From contig DHIQ01000144.1 in the NCBI GenBank assembly GCA_002403895.1, forward strand, positions 1,838 through 12,015: a DNA stretch of 10,178 bases, read 5' to 3'. The position numbers were made by a program, and so were the translations under genes. This document shows positions 1 through 6,474 of the stretch, one piece after another; position 1 is the stretch's first letter, and each line of letters begins with the position of its first letter. This DNA comes from Candidatus Neomicrothrix sp. UBA4742. Lineage in GTDB: Bacteria > Actinomycetota > Acidimicrobiia > Acidimicrobiales > Acidimicrobilacustridaceae. The notes beneath the pieces are model-generated. The model worked only from the letters and a program-made list of their open reading frames with translations. It did not search any database and was not told the origin of the DNA.

Positions 1-803
1 GTGTTGATCTCGCCGTTGTGGGCGATATAGCGGAACGGATGGGCCAGCGGCCAGGACGGGAACGTGTTCGTGGAGAAGCGGGAATGGACGAGGGCGAGGG
101 CCGACTCCACCCGCTCGTCGCGCAGATCAGGGAAGAATTCAGCCAGCTGAGGCGTGGTCAGCATGCCCTTGTAGATCAGGGTGCGACACGACAGGCTCGG
201 GAAGTAGATGCTCCCCTCCGCACCGGGAGCGCCGACTTCGTGCTCGATGCGCTTGCGCACGATGTAGACCCGGCGCTCCAGGGTCTCGTCAGCCAGGCCG
301 TCGCCGGCCAGGAACACCTGGCGGAACGACGGCTCTACCGCTCGGGCGGTCGAGCCGATCATCGAATCGTCGACCGGCACCTCACGCCAACCGAGCACCC
401 GCAGACCCTCGCTCACCGCGATCTTCTCCACCGCGTCGGCACCTTCGTCGGCGCGGTCGTGGTCCGCCGGCAGGAAAGCGATACCCGTGGCGTAGGACCC
501 TTCGGGGGGCAGGGGGAAGCCCACGACCTCGCGCAAGAAGCGATCCGGGATCTGAATGAGGATCCCGGCGCCGTCGCCCGTGTTGACTTCGCTGCCCGAC
601 GCCCCCCGATGCTCGAGGGCGCAGAGAGCGTCGACACCACGAGTCACGATCCCGTGGCTCCGCAGCCCCTTCATGTGCACCACGAAGCTCACGCCACAGG
701 CGTCGTGTTCGAAGGCAGGGTCGTAGAGGCCCTGGGCGACGCGACGCCCGGACGGCATAGGCAGAGCGACCGACCCGAAAGGCCGTGAAGAATCTCGTTG
801 CAT
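1..803 (-). CDS. gltB: Glutamate synthase large subunit, N-terminal part (partial)
   Basis: This is the start of the large subunit of glutamate synthase, which makes two glutamates from glutamine and 2-oxoglutarate in cytoplasmic ammonia assimilation. Only about 267 residues of a protein usually near 1,500 are present, and the gene continues past the left edge. What is visible is the class II glutamine amidotransferase domain. The sequence [16 protein letters not shown] puts the likely nucleophile Cys at residue 36, counted from Met at 803. It is followed by [30 protein letters not shown] and HNGEIN, all typical of GltB. In GltB the Cys becomes N-terminal after removal of a propeptide. I chose ATG 803 because GGGAAG lies 4 nt upstream; an in-frame ATG at 758 has no evident ribosome site but starts nearer the conserved block. 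The gene is divergent from the CapA-like gene. Confidence 0.93.
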   Translation of the reverse strand, partial: MQRDSSRPFGSVALPMPSGRRVAQGLYDPAFEHDACGVSFVVHMKGLRSHGIVTRGVDALCALEHRGASGSEVNTGDGAGILIQIPDRFLREVVGFPLPPEGSYATGIAFLPADHDRADEGADAVEKIAVSEGLRVLGWREVPVDDSMIGSTARAVEPSFRQVFLAGDGLADETLERRVYIVRKRIEHEVGAPGAEGSIYFPSLSCRTLIYKGMLTTPQLAEFFPDLRDERVESALALVHSRFSTNTFPSWPLAHPFRYIAHNGEIN

Positions 804-826
804 ACGTCTTCCCGTGAAGCGGTTCG

Positions 827-846
827 CCTTCCCCCAGCGGGAAAGG
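827..846 (-). other. Hairpin in the gltB leader
   Basis: Read on the minus strand, CCTTTCCC-GCTG-GGGGAAGG forms an 8-bp stem (one T-G wobble) with a 4-nt loop, about 23 nt before the gltB start. It lies in the expected 5' untranslated region and could affect translation or mRNA stability. No known riboswitch class is recognised. A stem of this size can arise by chance in high-GC DNA. Confidence 0.3.
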
Positions 847-929
847 AGGCGGATCACTCGCGCGGCTGGGACGGCGTTGGCCCTGCAGCTGAGGCCACAA
901 TCGTACCGCCCCGGACGCAGATCAGGCGA

Positions 930-935
930 ACCATA
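930..935 (-). promoter_or_regulatory. Candidate -10 element for gltB
   Basis: TATGGT on the minus strand fits a TAnnnT -10 hexamer and would give a leader of roughly 120 nt for gltB. No clear -35 is seen. It lies 4 bp from the -10 hexamer of the divergent CapA-like gene, so the two promoters would overlap. Confidence 0.35.
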
Positions 936-939
936 GCGG

Positions 940-945
940 TACGCT
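940..945 (+). promoter_or_regulatory. Candidate -10 of the CapA-like gene (leaderless)
   Basis: TACGCT ends 8 nt before GTG 954. The same hexamer precedes the lipid kinase start at 6390, and the spacing matches other genes in the window. This is the main reason to think that the CapA-like gene originally began at 954, in a different frame from its surviving body. Confidence 0.45.
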
Positions 946-959
946 CACGCCCCGTGAGC
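943..959. repeat. 17-bp perfect inverted repeat over the CapA-like start
   Basis: GCTCACG-CCC-CGTGAGC is a perfect inverted repeat with 7-bp arms and a 3-bp centre. It overlaps the end of the -10 hexamer and the GTG at 954. The position suits an operator for the divergent gltB/CapA promoters, or a small start-site hairpin. No regulator is identified, and chance is possible. Confidence 0.35.
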
Positions 960-1036
960 CCGAGAACACACACCAGTTCGCTGGTGGGCTCCGGAGACCG
1001 GCTCCGATTCGTCGTCGCCGCGATGGCCGTTCCAGT
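954..1036 (+). other. Displaced N-terminal segment of the CapA-like gene
   Basis: From GTG 954 the frame reads MSPRTHTSSL, then RLRFVVAAMAVPV, which resembles the charged and hydrophobic parts of a signal peptide. This frame runs on to a stop at 1244 but loses all CapA similarity. The CapA body resumes in another frame at about 1022-1040. Between the two pieces, the expected first metal-binding strand (a Gly-Asp motif) is absent. I read this as the old 5' end of the gene, joined to its body by a small deletion with frameshift, or as a sequence error. Confidence 0.4.
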
Positions 1037-1876
1037 GTGCTCGCTCCCCAACGGGCCGTGCTGTCCAGCGCCGATATCGCCATGGTCAACCTCGAGACAG
1101 CCGTCACCACCCGCGGCACCGCCGCGGTCAAGGAGTTCACCTTCCGGGCCCCGGCGGCCGCGTTCATCGCCTTGGCCAGCGCTGGGATCGACGTGGCCAC
1201 GCTGGCCAACAACCATGGGTTGGACTATGGCCCGGTGGGGCTGACGGACACGCTGGCGGCGGCCAAGGCCGCCGGATTCCCCATCGTGGGGATAGGCCTC
1301 ACCGCGGCCGAGGCCTACGCCCCGTGGCGGACCGAAGTCAATGGACAGCGCATCGCCGTGATCGGGGCGACCCAAGTCATCGACTCCCAGTTCATCACCA
1401 GCTGGACGGCCACCGATACCCAGGCCGGCCTGGCGTCGGCCAAGAACGTCGATCGTCTGGTTCCCGCAGTAACGGCCGCCCGGACCGACAGTGACACCGT
1501 CGTGGTCTACCTCCACTGGGGCACCGAACGGGTGTCGTGCCCCAACCCCCAACAGAAGGAACTGGCCTCGGCACTCCAGGCCGCGGGGGCCGACATCATC
1601 GTCGGCGGTCACGCCCACGTGCTGGTCGGCGCGGGCATGCTCGACAACGCCTTCGTGGACTTCGGCCTCGGCAACTACTTCTTCTATGCCACGTCGGGCA
1701 ACCGGGCCGACAGCGGTGCCGTCAAGGTCCAGGCCACCGGCCACCGTATCGACGGCTACCAGTTCGTGCCGGCCCGCATCTCCGGCGGCCAGGCCCGCAC
1801 CCTGACAGGCGGCGCCGCCGATGCTGCGGTGAAGGCGTGGGGCGCCTTGCGCCCGTGTACCGGGCTCACGCCCTAG
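1037..1876 (+). CDS. CapA-family metallophosphatase-fold protein, N-terminus disrupted
   Basis: The body matches the CapA (poly-gamma-glutamate capsule biosynthesis) family, which has a calcineurin-like metallophosphatase fold and is usually exported or membrane-bound. Visible motifs, counted from GTG 1037, are VNLETAV (17-23), ANNHGLDYG (57-65), LHWG (159-162), VGGHAHV (189-195) and GLGNYFF (210-216). The His and Asn residues in these blocks are the family's expected metal ligands. The normal first motif, a Gly-Asp pair on the first strand, and a signal peptide are missing in this frame. A signal-like segment lies upstream in another frame from GTG 954. With 279 residues it is shorter than usual CapA proteins. 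It may be an inactive pseudogene, a sequencing indel, or a gene using an unrecognised start. The substrate is unknown; many actinobacterial CapA paralogues have no role in capsule. Its stop codon lies inside the next gene's -10 hexamer. Confidence 0.8.
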   Translation: MLAPQRAVLSSADIAMVNLETAVTTRGTAAVKEFTFRAPAAAFIALASAGIDVATLANNHGLDYGPVGLTDTLAAAKAAGFPIVGIGLTAAEAYAPWRTEVNGQRIAVIGATQVIDSQFITSWTATDTQAGLASAKNVDRLVPAVTAARTDSDTVVVYLHWGTERVSCPNPQQKELASALQAAGADIIVGGHAHVLVGAGMLDNAFVDFGLGNYFFYATSGNRADSGAVKVQATGHRIDGYQFVPARISGGQARTLTGGAADAAVKAWGALRPCTGLTP

Positions 1877-1879
1877 TCT
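1874..1879 (+). promoter_or_regulatory. Candidate -10 of apeB (leaderless)
   Basis: TAGTCT ends 7 nt before the GTG start at 1887, so transcription would begin at or next to the start codon. Its first three bases are the TAG stop of the CapA-like gene. No ribosome-binding sequence is visible before GTG 1887, as expected for a leaderless message. Confidence 0.5.
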
Positions 1880-1886
1880 CCCGGCC

Positions 1887-3209
1887 GTGCCCGACGATCT
1901 GATCCTGGACGAGGCCCGCGACCTGCTGGCCTTCATCGATGCGTCCCCATCCCCGTTCCACGCGGTGGCCGAGGCGGCGCGCCGGTTGGGGGCCGCCGAC
2001 TTCTCCGAGGTGAGCGAGGCCGAGGCCTGGCCCATCGCCCCGGGCCGGCATTTCGTGGTGCGAGGCGGGAGCCTGGTGGCCTGGTCCGGCGATGCGGGGG
2101 CGGCCGCCGCTGGTGCCGGATTCCGGGTGGTGGGCGCCCACACCGACAGCCCCAACCTCCGGGTCAAGCCTCGTCCGGACAAGGTGGGGTGGGGTTGGCG
2201 GCAACTGGGCGTCGAGGTCTACGGCCGGGTGTTGCTCAACTCGTGGCTGGATCGTGACCTGGGCCTGTCCGGGCGGGTGACGGTGCTGGGCGACGACGGA
2301 CCCTCCAGCCACCTGTTCCGCGATGACCGCCCGCTGTTGCGGGTGCCACAACTGGCCATCCATCTCGATCGCGAGATCAACCAGACCGGGCTCAAGCTCA
2401 ACCCGCAACAGCACCTGGCCCCCGTGTGGGGCATCGTCCCCCCGCAGGGCGTTGGCGGGGGGTTCACCAGCTACCTGGCCGATCAGGTCGGGGTGGATGC
2501 CGACGCGGTCTTGTCGTGGGACGTGATGGCCCATGACGTGCACCGGGGCACCATCGCCGGATTGGACGACGAGTTCGTCAGCTCCGCCCGCCTGGACAAC
2601 GAACTGTCGTGCTGGGCCGCGCTGTCGGCCCTGGTCGCCCGGGATTCGGGAGCGGGCACATCGGAATCGAACGATCGGCCAGTGGCGGTGGTGGCGTTGT
2701 TCGACCACGAGGAGATCGGCAGCCAGTCGGCCACCGGCGCCGACAGCGAGTTGCTGGCCACCACCCTCGAGCGCATCGTGTTGGCCGGGGGCGGTGACCG
2801 GGCCGGGTTCCTGCGCGCCGTCGCCTCGTCCATGTGCGTCTCGGCCGACGGGGCCCACGCCACCCATCCGAACTACGCCGACCGCCATGATCCGCATCAC
2901 ACCGTGGGGCTCAACCGCGGACCGGTGCTCAAGCACAACGCCAACGTCCGCTACGCCACCGACGCGGTCACGGCGGCACACTTCGAGGTGACCTGTCGGA
3001 CGGTCGGTGTCCCCCTCCAACATTTCGTGTCGCGCAACGACATCCCGTGCGGATCCACCATCGGGCCCATCACCGCCGCCCGCCTGGGCATCCCGACGGT
3101 CGACGTCGGGGTGGCGCAACTGGCCATGCATTCCGCCCGCGAGCTGTGCGGATCAGCCGACCCCGCCCTTTTCCACCGGGCCCTCGCCGCCTACCTCTCC
3201 ACCAGCTGA
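1887..3209 (+). CDS. apeB: M18 family aspartyl aminopeptidase
   Basis: This is a cytoplasmic, co-catalytic metal aminopeptidase of family M18, which removes N-terminal residues, classically Asp or Glu, in peptide turnover. The 440 residues fit the family's usual length. The expected ligands and catalytic residues are all visible: H85 in GAHTDSPNLRVKP, D237 in SARLDNE, the Glu pair E275-E276 in LFDHEEIGSQ, D321 in ADGAHATHPNY, and H415 near the C-terminus in QLAMHSARE. The block SRNDIPCGSTIGP (382-394) is also typical. The start at GTG 1887 is supported by a hexamer 7 nt upstream and by conserved sequence beginning soon after (LLAFIDASPSPFHAV). The gene looks intact. It lies 10 bp after the CapA-like gene but probably has its own promoter, and it converges on the acyl-CoA synthetase gene. 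Confidence 0.95.
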   Translation: MPDDLILDEARDLLAFIDASPSPFHAVAEAARRLGAADFSEVSEAEAWPIAPGRHFVVRGGSLVAWSGDAGAAAAGAGFRVVGAHTDSPNLRVKPRPDKVGWGWRQLGVEVYGRVLLNSWLDRDLGLSGRVTVLGDDGPSSHLFRDDRPLLRVPQLAIHLDREINQTGLKLNPQQHLAPVWGIVPPQGVGGGFTSYLADQVGVDADAVLSWDVMAHDVHRGTIAGLDDEFVSSARLDNELSCWAALSALVARDSGAGTSESNDRPVAVVALFDHEEIGSQSATGADSELLATTLERIVLAGGGDRAGFLRAVASSMCVSADGAHATHPNYADRHDPHHTVGLNRGPVLKHNANVRYATDAVTAAHFEVTCRTVGVPLQHFVSRNDIPCGSTIGPITAARLGIPTVDVGVAQLAMHSARELCGSADPALFHRALAAYLSTS

Positions 3210-3277
3210 CACAAACCCCCGACCCGCCTCTCCCTGCAACCGGCGTAGGAAATGGTCCTTGGGTTCAAGCGGTGGAC

Positions 3278-3303
3278 GGCCGGGCGGTTGAGGGCCGGGC
3301 GGT
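3278..3303. repeat. Short tandem direct repeat between convergent genes
   Basis: GGCCGGGCGGT occurs twice, at 3278-3288 and 3293-3303, with a 15-bp period, just past the 3' end of the acyl-CoA synthetase gene. The 101-bp gap between the two convergent genes has no strong terminator hairpin that I can see. The repeat may be only a slippage product. Confidence 0.4.
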
Positions 3304-3310
3304 GCCAGAG

Positions 3311-4825
3311 TCAGATGGCGCGGTCGGTGCCTTGCCAGTACTTGTCGCGGAGGAGCCGGGTGTAGAGCTTGCCGGTGGGATAGCGGGGCAGGGTCTCTTC
3401 GAAGTCGATGGATCGGGGCACCTTGTAGCCGGCCAGGTGCTCGCGGGCGAAGCTGAGAATGTCAGCCTCCAGGTCCGGTGACGGCGGGTAGCCATCAGCC
3501 AACTCAACGGCCCCCTTGACCGACTCGCCCCATTCCTCATCTGGAATGCCGAACACCCCGGCGTCCAACACGGCCGGGTGCTCGACCAGGACCTGCTCGA
3601 TCTCTGCCGGGTAGATGTTCACTCCGCCGGAGATGATCATGTTGGCAGCCCGGTCGGCCAGGTACACCCATCCGTCCTCGTCCACTCGACCGATGTCGCC
3701 GATGGTGTAGGTGCCCGGTTCGAGAAAGGCGCCGGCTGTCTTCTCCGGCGCATTGTGATACTCGAAGACCTTGTCGGTGAGCGTGTTGTGACACCACAAC
3801 GTGCCGACCTCCCCCGCGGCCAGCCGGTTGCCCTCGGGGTCGGCGGCGAACACCTCGTAGGACGGCACGGCCCGGCCTACCGTCCCCGGGTGTTCCAACC
3901 AGTCCTGCGACCCGACGATGGTGACGACGCCACCTTCGCTCGCCCCCCAGTACTCCAAGAGGACCGGCCCCCACCACTCGATCATGCGGGTCTTGACCGG
4001 GACGGAGACCGGCGCGGCTCCGTGGAGCACGGTCCGCAGTGACGATCCGTCGAAGCTGGTCCGATCCTTGTCGGGCAAGCGCAGCAGGCGCACGAACATG
4101 GTGGGCACCAGGTGGCTGTTGTGGACCCGGCGCTCGTCGATGAGCTGCAGCGCCTGGCGCTCATCCCACCGGGGCATGATCACTAGCGGCGCCCCGCAGT
4201 GCAGGTCGATGAAGGCATAGCCGAGCGGGGCGGCGTGATAGAGCGGGCCGGTCACGAGATGGGGTCCGCCCCCGTCCAGGCCGATGATCGGGCCCGTCGC
4301 CCGGGTCAGATGTACCTGGCTGGCGATGGTCGAGGTCGCGGCCCGCTTCACGCCCTTGGGTCGACCGGTGGTTCCGCTCGTGTAGAGCATCGCTCCCCCC
4401 GCTTCACCCTCGCCTTCGAACGGCGCGTTGCTCGTCGCGGCAAGCGCGGCGTCGAGCTCATCGCCTGCCACCAGCACGGGGAGGTCTCCCGCGGCGGCAC
4501 GGGTCACCGTCTCGAACTCGGGGTCAGCGATCACGAGTTGCGACTCGCTGTCGCTCACGATGTAGGCCGCCTCCTCGGCGGTGAGGTGCCAATTGATAGG
4601 CGTGAGCCACACCCCCGAGAGCAGTGCACCCAGCACCAGCTCGAGGAATTCCACCCGGTTCCCCATAACCATGGCCACGTGGCCGCCAGGCCCGATGCCG
4701 TAGTCCTCGCGGAACAGGCGCCCCGCCCTGATGGCTCGATCCGCCAACTCGGCCCACGACCGGGTGCGGGTCAGATCGTCGAGGGCGAGCCCGTTCGGAT
4801 CGGTCAGGACAGCTTCAGGCAGCAT
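3311..4825 (-). CDS. Acyl-CoA synthetase (AMP-forming, FadD-like)
   Basis: This is an ANL-superfamily adenylating enzyme that activates a carboxylic acid, probably a fatty acid, to its acyl-CoA through an acyl-adenylate. The 504 residues contain the motifs in order: the P-loop YTSGTTGRPKG at 148-158, EYWGASEGG at 291-299 with E297, TIGDIG at 374-379 with D377, the hinge region LADRAANMIISGG at 389-401, NIYPAEIE at 403-410, and the C-terminal lysine K486 in YPTGKLYTR. All key residues are present. The start ATG 4825 has TAGGCT 6 nt upstream and no ribosome site, so leaderless translation is likely. Chain length or substrate cannot be read from the sequence; steroid, aromatic or short-chain acids are also possible. 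The gene is divergent from the J-domain gene. Confidence 0.9.
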   Translation of the reverse strand: MLPEAVLTDPNGLALDDLTRTRSWAELADRAIRAGRLFREDYGIGPGGHVAMVMGNRVEFLELVLGALLSGVWLTPINWHLTAEEAAYIVSDSESQLVIADPEFETVTRAAAGDLPVLVAGDELDAALAATSNAPFEGEGEAGGAMLYTSGTTGRPKGVKRAATSTIASQVHLTRATGPIIGLDGGGPHLVTGPLYHAAPLGYAFIDLHCGAPLVIMPRWDERQALQLIDERRVHNSHLVPTMFVRLLRLPDKDRTSFDGSSLRTVLHGAAPVSVPVKTRMIEWWGPVLLEYWGASEGGVVTIVGSQDWLEHPGTVGRAVPSYEVFAADPEGNRLAAGEVGTLWCHNTLTDKVFEYHNAPEKTAGAFLEPGTYTIGDIGRVDEDGWVYLADRAANMIISGGVNIYPAEIEQVLVEHPAVLDAGVFGIPDEEWGESVKGAVELADGYPPSPDLEADILSFAREHLAGYKVPRSIDFEETLPRYPTGKLYTRLLRDKYWQGTDRAI

Positions 4826-4831
4826 CGCCGG

Positions 4832-4837
4832 AGCCTA
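4832..4837 (-). promoter_or_regulatory. Candidate -10 of the acyl-CoA synthetase gene (leaderless)
   Basis: TAGGCT on the minus strand ends 6 nt before ATG 4825. No convincing -35 is present. It is one half of a divergent promoter region shared with the J-domain gene, the two hexamers being 67 bp apart. Confidence 0.5.
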
Positions 4838-4904
4838 CCGACGCGCCTCGAGCCCCGCCGAAGTCTCGCGCGCCTCGACTGGAGGGCCGTTCGGGCCGGC
4901 TGGA

Positions 4905-4910
4905 TAGGGT
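4905..4910 (+). promoter_or_regulatory. Candidate -10 of the J-domain gene (leaderless)
   Basis: TAGGGT ends 6 nt before GTG 4917. The octamer TAGGGTGC is also found before the acyl-CoA dehydrogenase start, at almost the same distance. There is no ribosome-binding sequence and no clear -35. Confidence 0.5.
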
Positions 4911-4916
4911 GCGCGG

Positions 4917-5519
4917 GTGGACACCGGGGAGGCGTTGGCGGTCTTGGGCATCAGCCCCGGTACCACGGCCGACGAAGTGCGCACGGCCTACCTGCGGCTG
5001 ATCCGGGATCGACACCCAGATGTGGCCGGCGGCGATCCCACCACCACCCGCGAGGCCGCCCGCGTGACCCAGGCCTACGCCGTCATCCGTGCCCTCCTGA
5101 GCACCACCGGCGCCACGACGGTTCCCGAGCCGGCCACACCATCATCGCCGAATCCGCCGACGCCGGCCGCCAAACGATGGCCCTTCGATACCAGCGCCGA
5201 GCCCACGGAGGCCGAAGCGGTGGACAGCGACACGATCGCCATCGCCGCGCCCGCACCCGAGGCCTTCGCCGCCCTGTTCGACGCTGCCGGTCGAGTTGGC
5301 CACGTCGCCTATTTCGACCGCCAGCTCGGCATCCTCGAGACCGTGGTGCGGTTCGAGGGCGGGCCTACGTGCTCCGTGCTCATCACCCTGCAGGGCCGGG
5401 CCGATCACACCGACGCGTTCTGCGCCATGGAATCCATCGAGGCCGCCCCCACCCCGCCGATCCGCCCCGTGGTCGAGGCTCTGGTTCGAGAGCTCATCCA
5501 CCCGGGCCCTGAGGGCTGA
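4917..5519 (+). CDS. Short J-domain protein with an unassigned C-terminal domain
   Basis: Residues 1-61 form a J-domain: ALAVLGISPGTTADEVRTAY, then RLIRDRHPD with the HPD triad at 33-35, which in DnaJ proteins stimulates the ATPase of Hsp70 (DnaK). The Gly-Phe region, zinc fingers and client-binding domains of true DnaJ are absent, so this is not the housekeeping chaperone. A Pro- and Thr-rich linker (about 66-100) leads to a C-terminal domain (about 104-198) that I cannot assign. It contains IAAPAPEAFAALFDAAGRVG, CSVLITLQGRAD and CAMESIEAAP, and looks like a compact alpha/beta fold, possibly a START-like or lipid/ligand-binding module; that is a guess. The start is GTG 4917 with a -10 hexamer 6 nt upstream. 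The gene is 200 residues long and converges on the lipid kinase gene with a 4-bp gap. The Hsp70 partner and target are unknown. Confidence 0.85.
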   Translation: MDTGEALAVLGISPGTTADEVRTAYLRLIRDRHPDVAGGDPTTTREAARVTQAYAVIRALLSTTGATTVPEPATPSSPNPPTPAAKRWPFDTSAEPTEAEAVDSDTIAIAAPAPEAFAALFDAAGRVGHVAYFDRQLGILETVVRFEGGPTCSVLITLQGRADHTDAFCAMESIEAAPTPPIRPVVEALVRELIHPGPEG

Positions 5520-5523
5520 GCGC

Positions 5524-6390
5524 TCAAGACCTACTGGTCGTCACCGAAGGGGCCGATGTCGATTCCTCCGGCCAGCGAGAGCAGGTCCCGAAGATCATTG
5601 CCTTCCCCGACTCGACCCGAAACGACGGCGACGTCCACTGGTCCAGCCCGTGGAGCTCGATGCCCTCAACGAAGGCGTCCAGGGCTAGGCGCGGATCAGA
5701 GCGGCCCAGGTTGAGGTCGAGGGCGAAGTGGTTGCGGGTGCCCGCAGGGATGCACACGAAGGGCAGGTCGTGGGCCACCGCCACGGCAGCCACGTCAGCC
5801 TGGGACCCGTCGCCGCCCGCCATCCCCAGCACCTCGGCCCCATCGGCGACGGCCTGGGTGGCCAACGCGGTGAGATCGTCGTCGGGACCGAGCTCGACCG
5901 TCTCGACCTCGCGGCGGCGCGCCTCGGCAACCAGATCGAACTGGCCGACCTTGCCTCCGCCGGACTTGGGGTTGAGGAACAGGACGGCCCGACGCGACCG
6001 CAGCACCCGGCGGGGTCCCGACACCTCAGGGGCAGCGGCCACCCGGACGTACCCGCGCTGGGCGTACAGCCCCAACGTCCCCGTCACCGAGCCGACCACG
6101 ATGAACGCACCCAACGCGATGGGGCGGTCGTAGGCAACCAACACCACCGCAACCACAAGCCCACCGACCCCGATCAGCGCGGTCGCCATCCACCCGTGGC
6201 GTCGGGGTGAGGCGGTAGCAAGGAACCGGGTTACGCCGGTGGCCACCACGGCGGCGGCCACCACTGCCAGGATCACTGCGTACCAGTGCGTCACGAACAG
6301 GAACACAAGGGCCACGAGCAACCCGAACCCCAGGACCAAGGTGGCGATCGCCGCCAGTCGCCGGCCCATCGGCGCCCGTTGCTCGCTCAT
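5524..6390 (-). CDS. Membrane-anchored diacylglycerol/lipid kinase family protein, C-terminally broken
   Basis: From ATG 6390 the protein has four likely membrane segments (about 11-34, 38-58, 67-88, 90-110), followed by the nucleotide-binding lobe of the diacylglycerol/sphingosine kinase family. That lobe shows FLNPKSGGGKVGQ (138-150), AGGDGSQADVAA (191-202) and IPAGTRNHFALDL (214-226), the residues used for ATP and catalysis. After residue 251 family similarity stops. It reappears for ten residues (VDVAVVSGRV) in another frame, encoded at 5609-5638, and that frame ends at a stop at 5531-5533. The second lobe, normally a further 100 or more residues with an NN.SLG-type motif, is missing in both frames. 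The product is probably inactive, unless the sequence has errors. TACGCT 7 nt before ATG 6390 supports this start; an upstream in-frame GTG at 6408 is less likely. It is divergent from the gene at 6475. Confidence 0.8.
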   Translation of the reverse strand: MSEQRAPMGRRLAAIATLVLGFGLLVALVFLFVTHWYAVILAVVAAAVVATGVTRFLATASPRRHGWMATALIGVGGLVVAVVLVAYDRPIALGAFIVVGSVTGTLGLYAQRGYVRVAAAPEVSGPRRVLRSRRAVLFLNPKSGGGKVGQFDLVAEARRREVETVELGPDDDLTALATQAVADGAEVLGMAGGDGSQADVAAVAVAHDLPFVCIPAGTRNHFALDLNLGRSDPRLALDAFVEGIELHGLDQWTSPSFRVESGKAMIFGTCSRWPEESTSAPSVTTSRS

Positions 6391-6397
6391 CAGCCGC

Positions 6398-6403
6398 AGC
6401 GTA
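6398..6403 (-). promoter_or_regulatory. Candidate -10 of the lipid kinase gene (leaderless)
   Basis: TACGCT on the minus strand ends 7 nt before ATG 6390 and is identical to the hexamer before GTG 954. It argues for ATG 6390 rather than GTG 6408, since the hexamer lies inside the longer reading frame. Confidence 0.45.
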
Positions 6404-6474
6404 ACCACGCCCGTTGCCCGTCACGCTGAGAGGGTCCGCCACCGCCGCGCGCCGGTGGAGCACCATAAGAGTTC

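Noticed and set aside
18..788. 256-codon plus-strand open frame
   Set aside because: It is antisense to gltB, whose minus-strand translation carries clear glutamate synthase motifs.
854..3131. Very long open frames on the minus strand (854-2182 and 1866-3131)
   Set aside because: They lie antisense to the CapA-like and aminopeptidase genes, show biased, motif-free sequence, and arise because high-GC genes rarely have stops on the opposite strand.
3258..3275. GGTTCAAGC, like a tRNA T-loop
   Set aside because: No acceptor, anticodon or D stem can be formed around it.
4199..5512. 437-codon plus-strand open frame
   Set aside because: It covers the antisense of the acyl-CoA synthetase and then a wrong frame of the J-domain gene; its sequence is Arg/Pro/His-rich with no family match.
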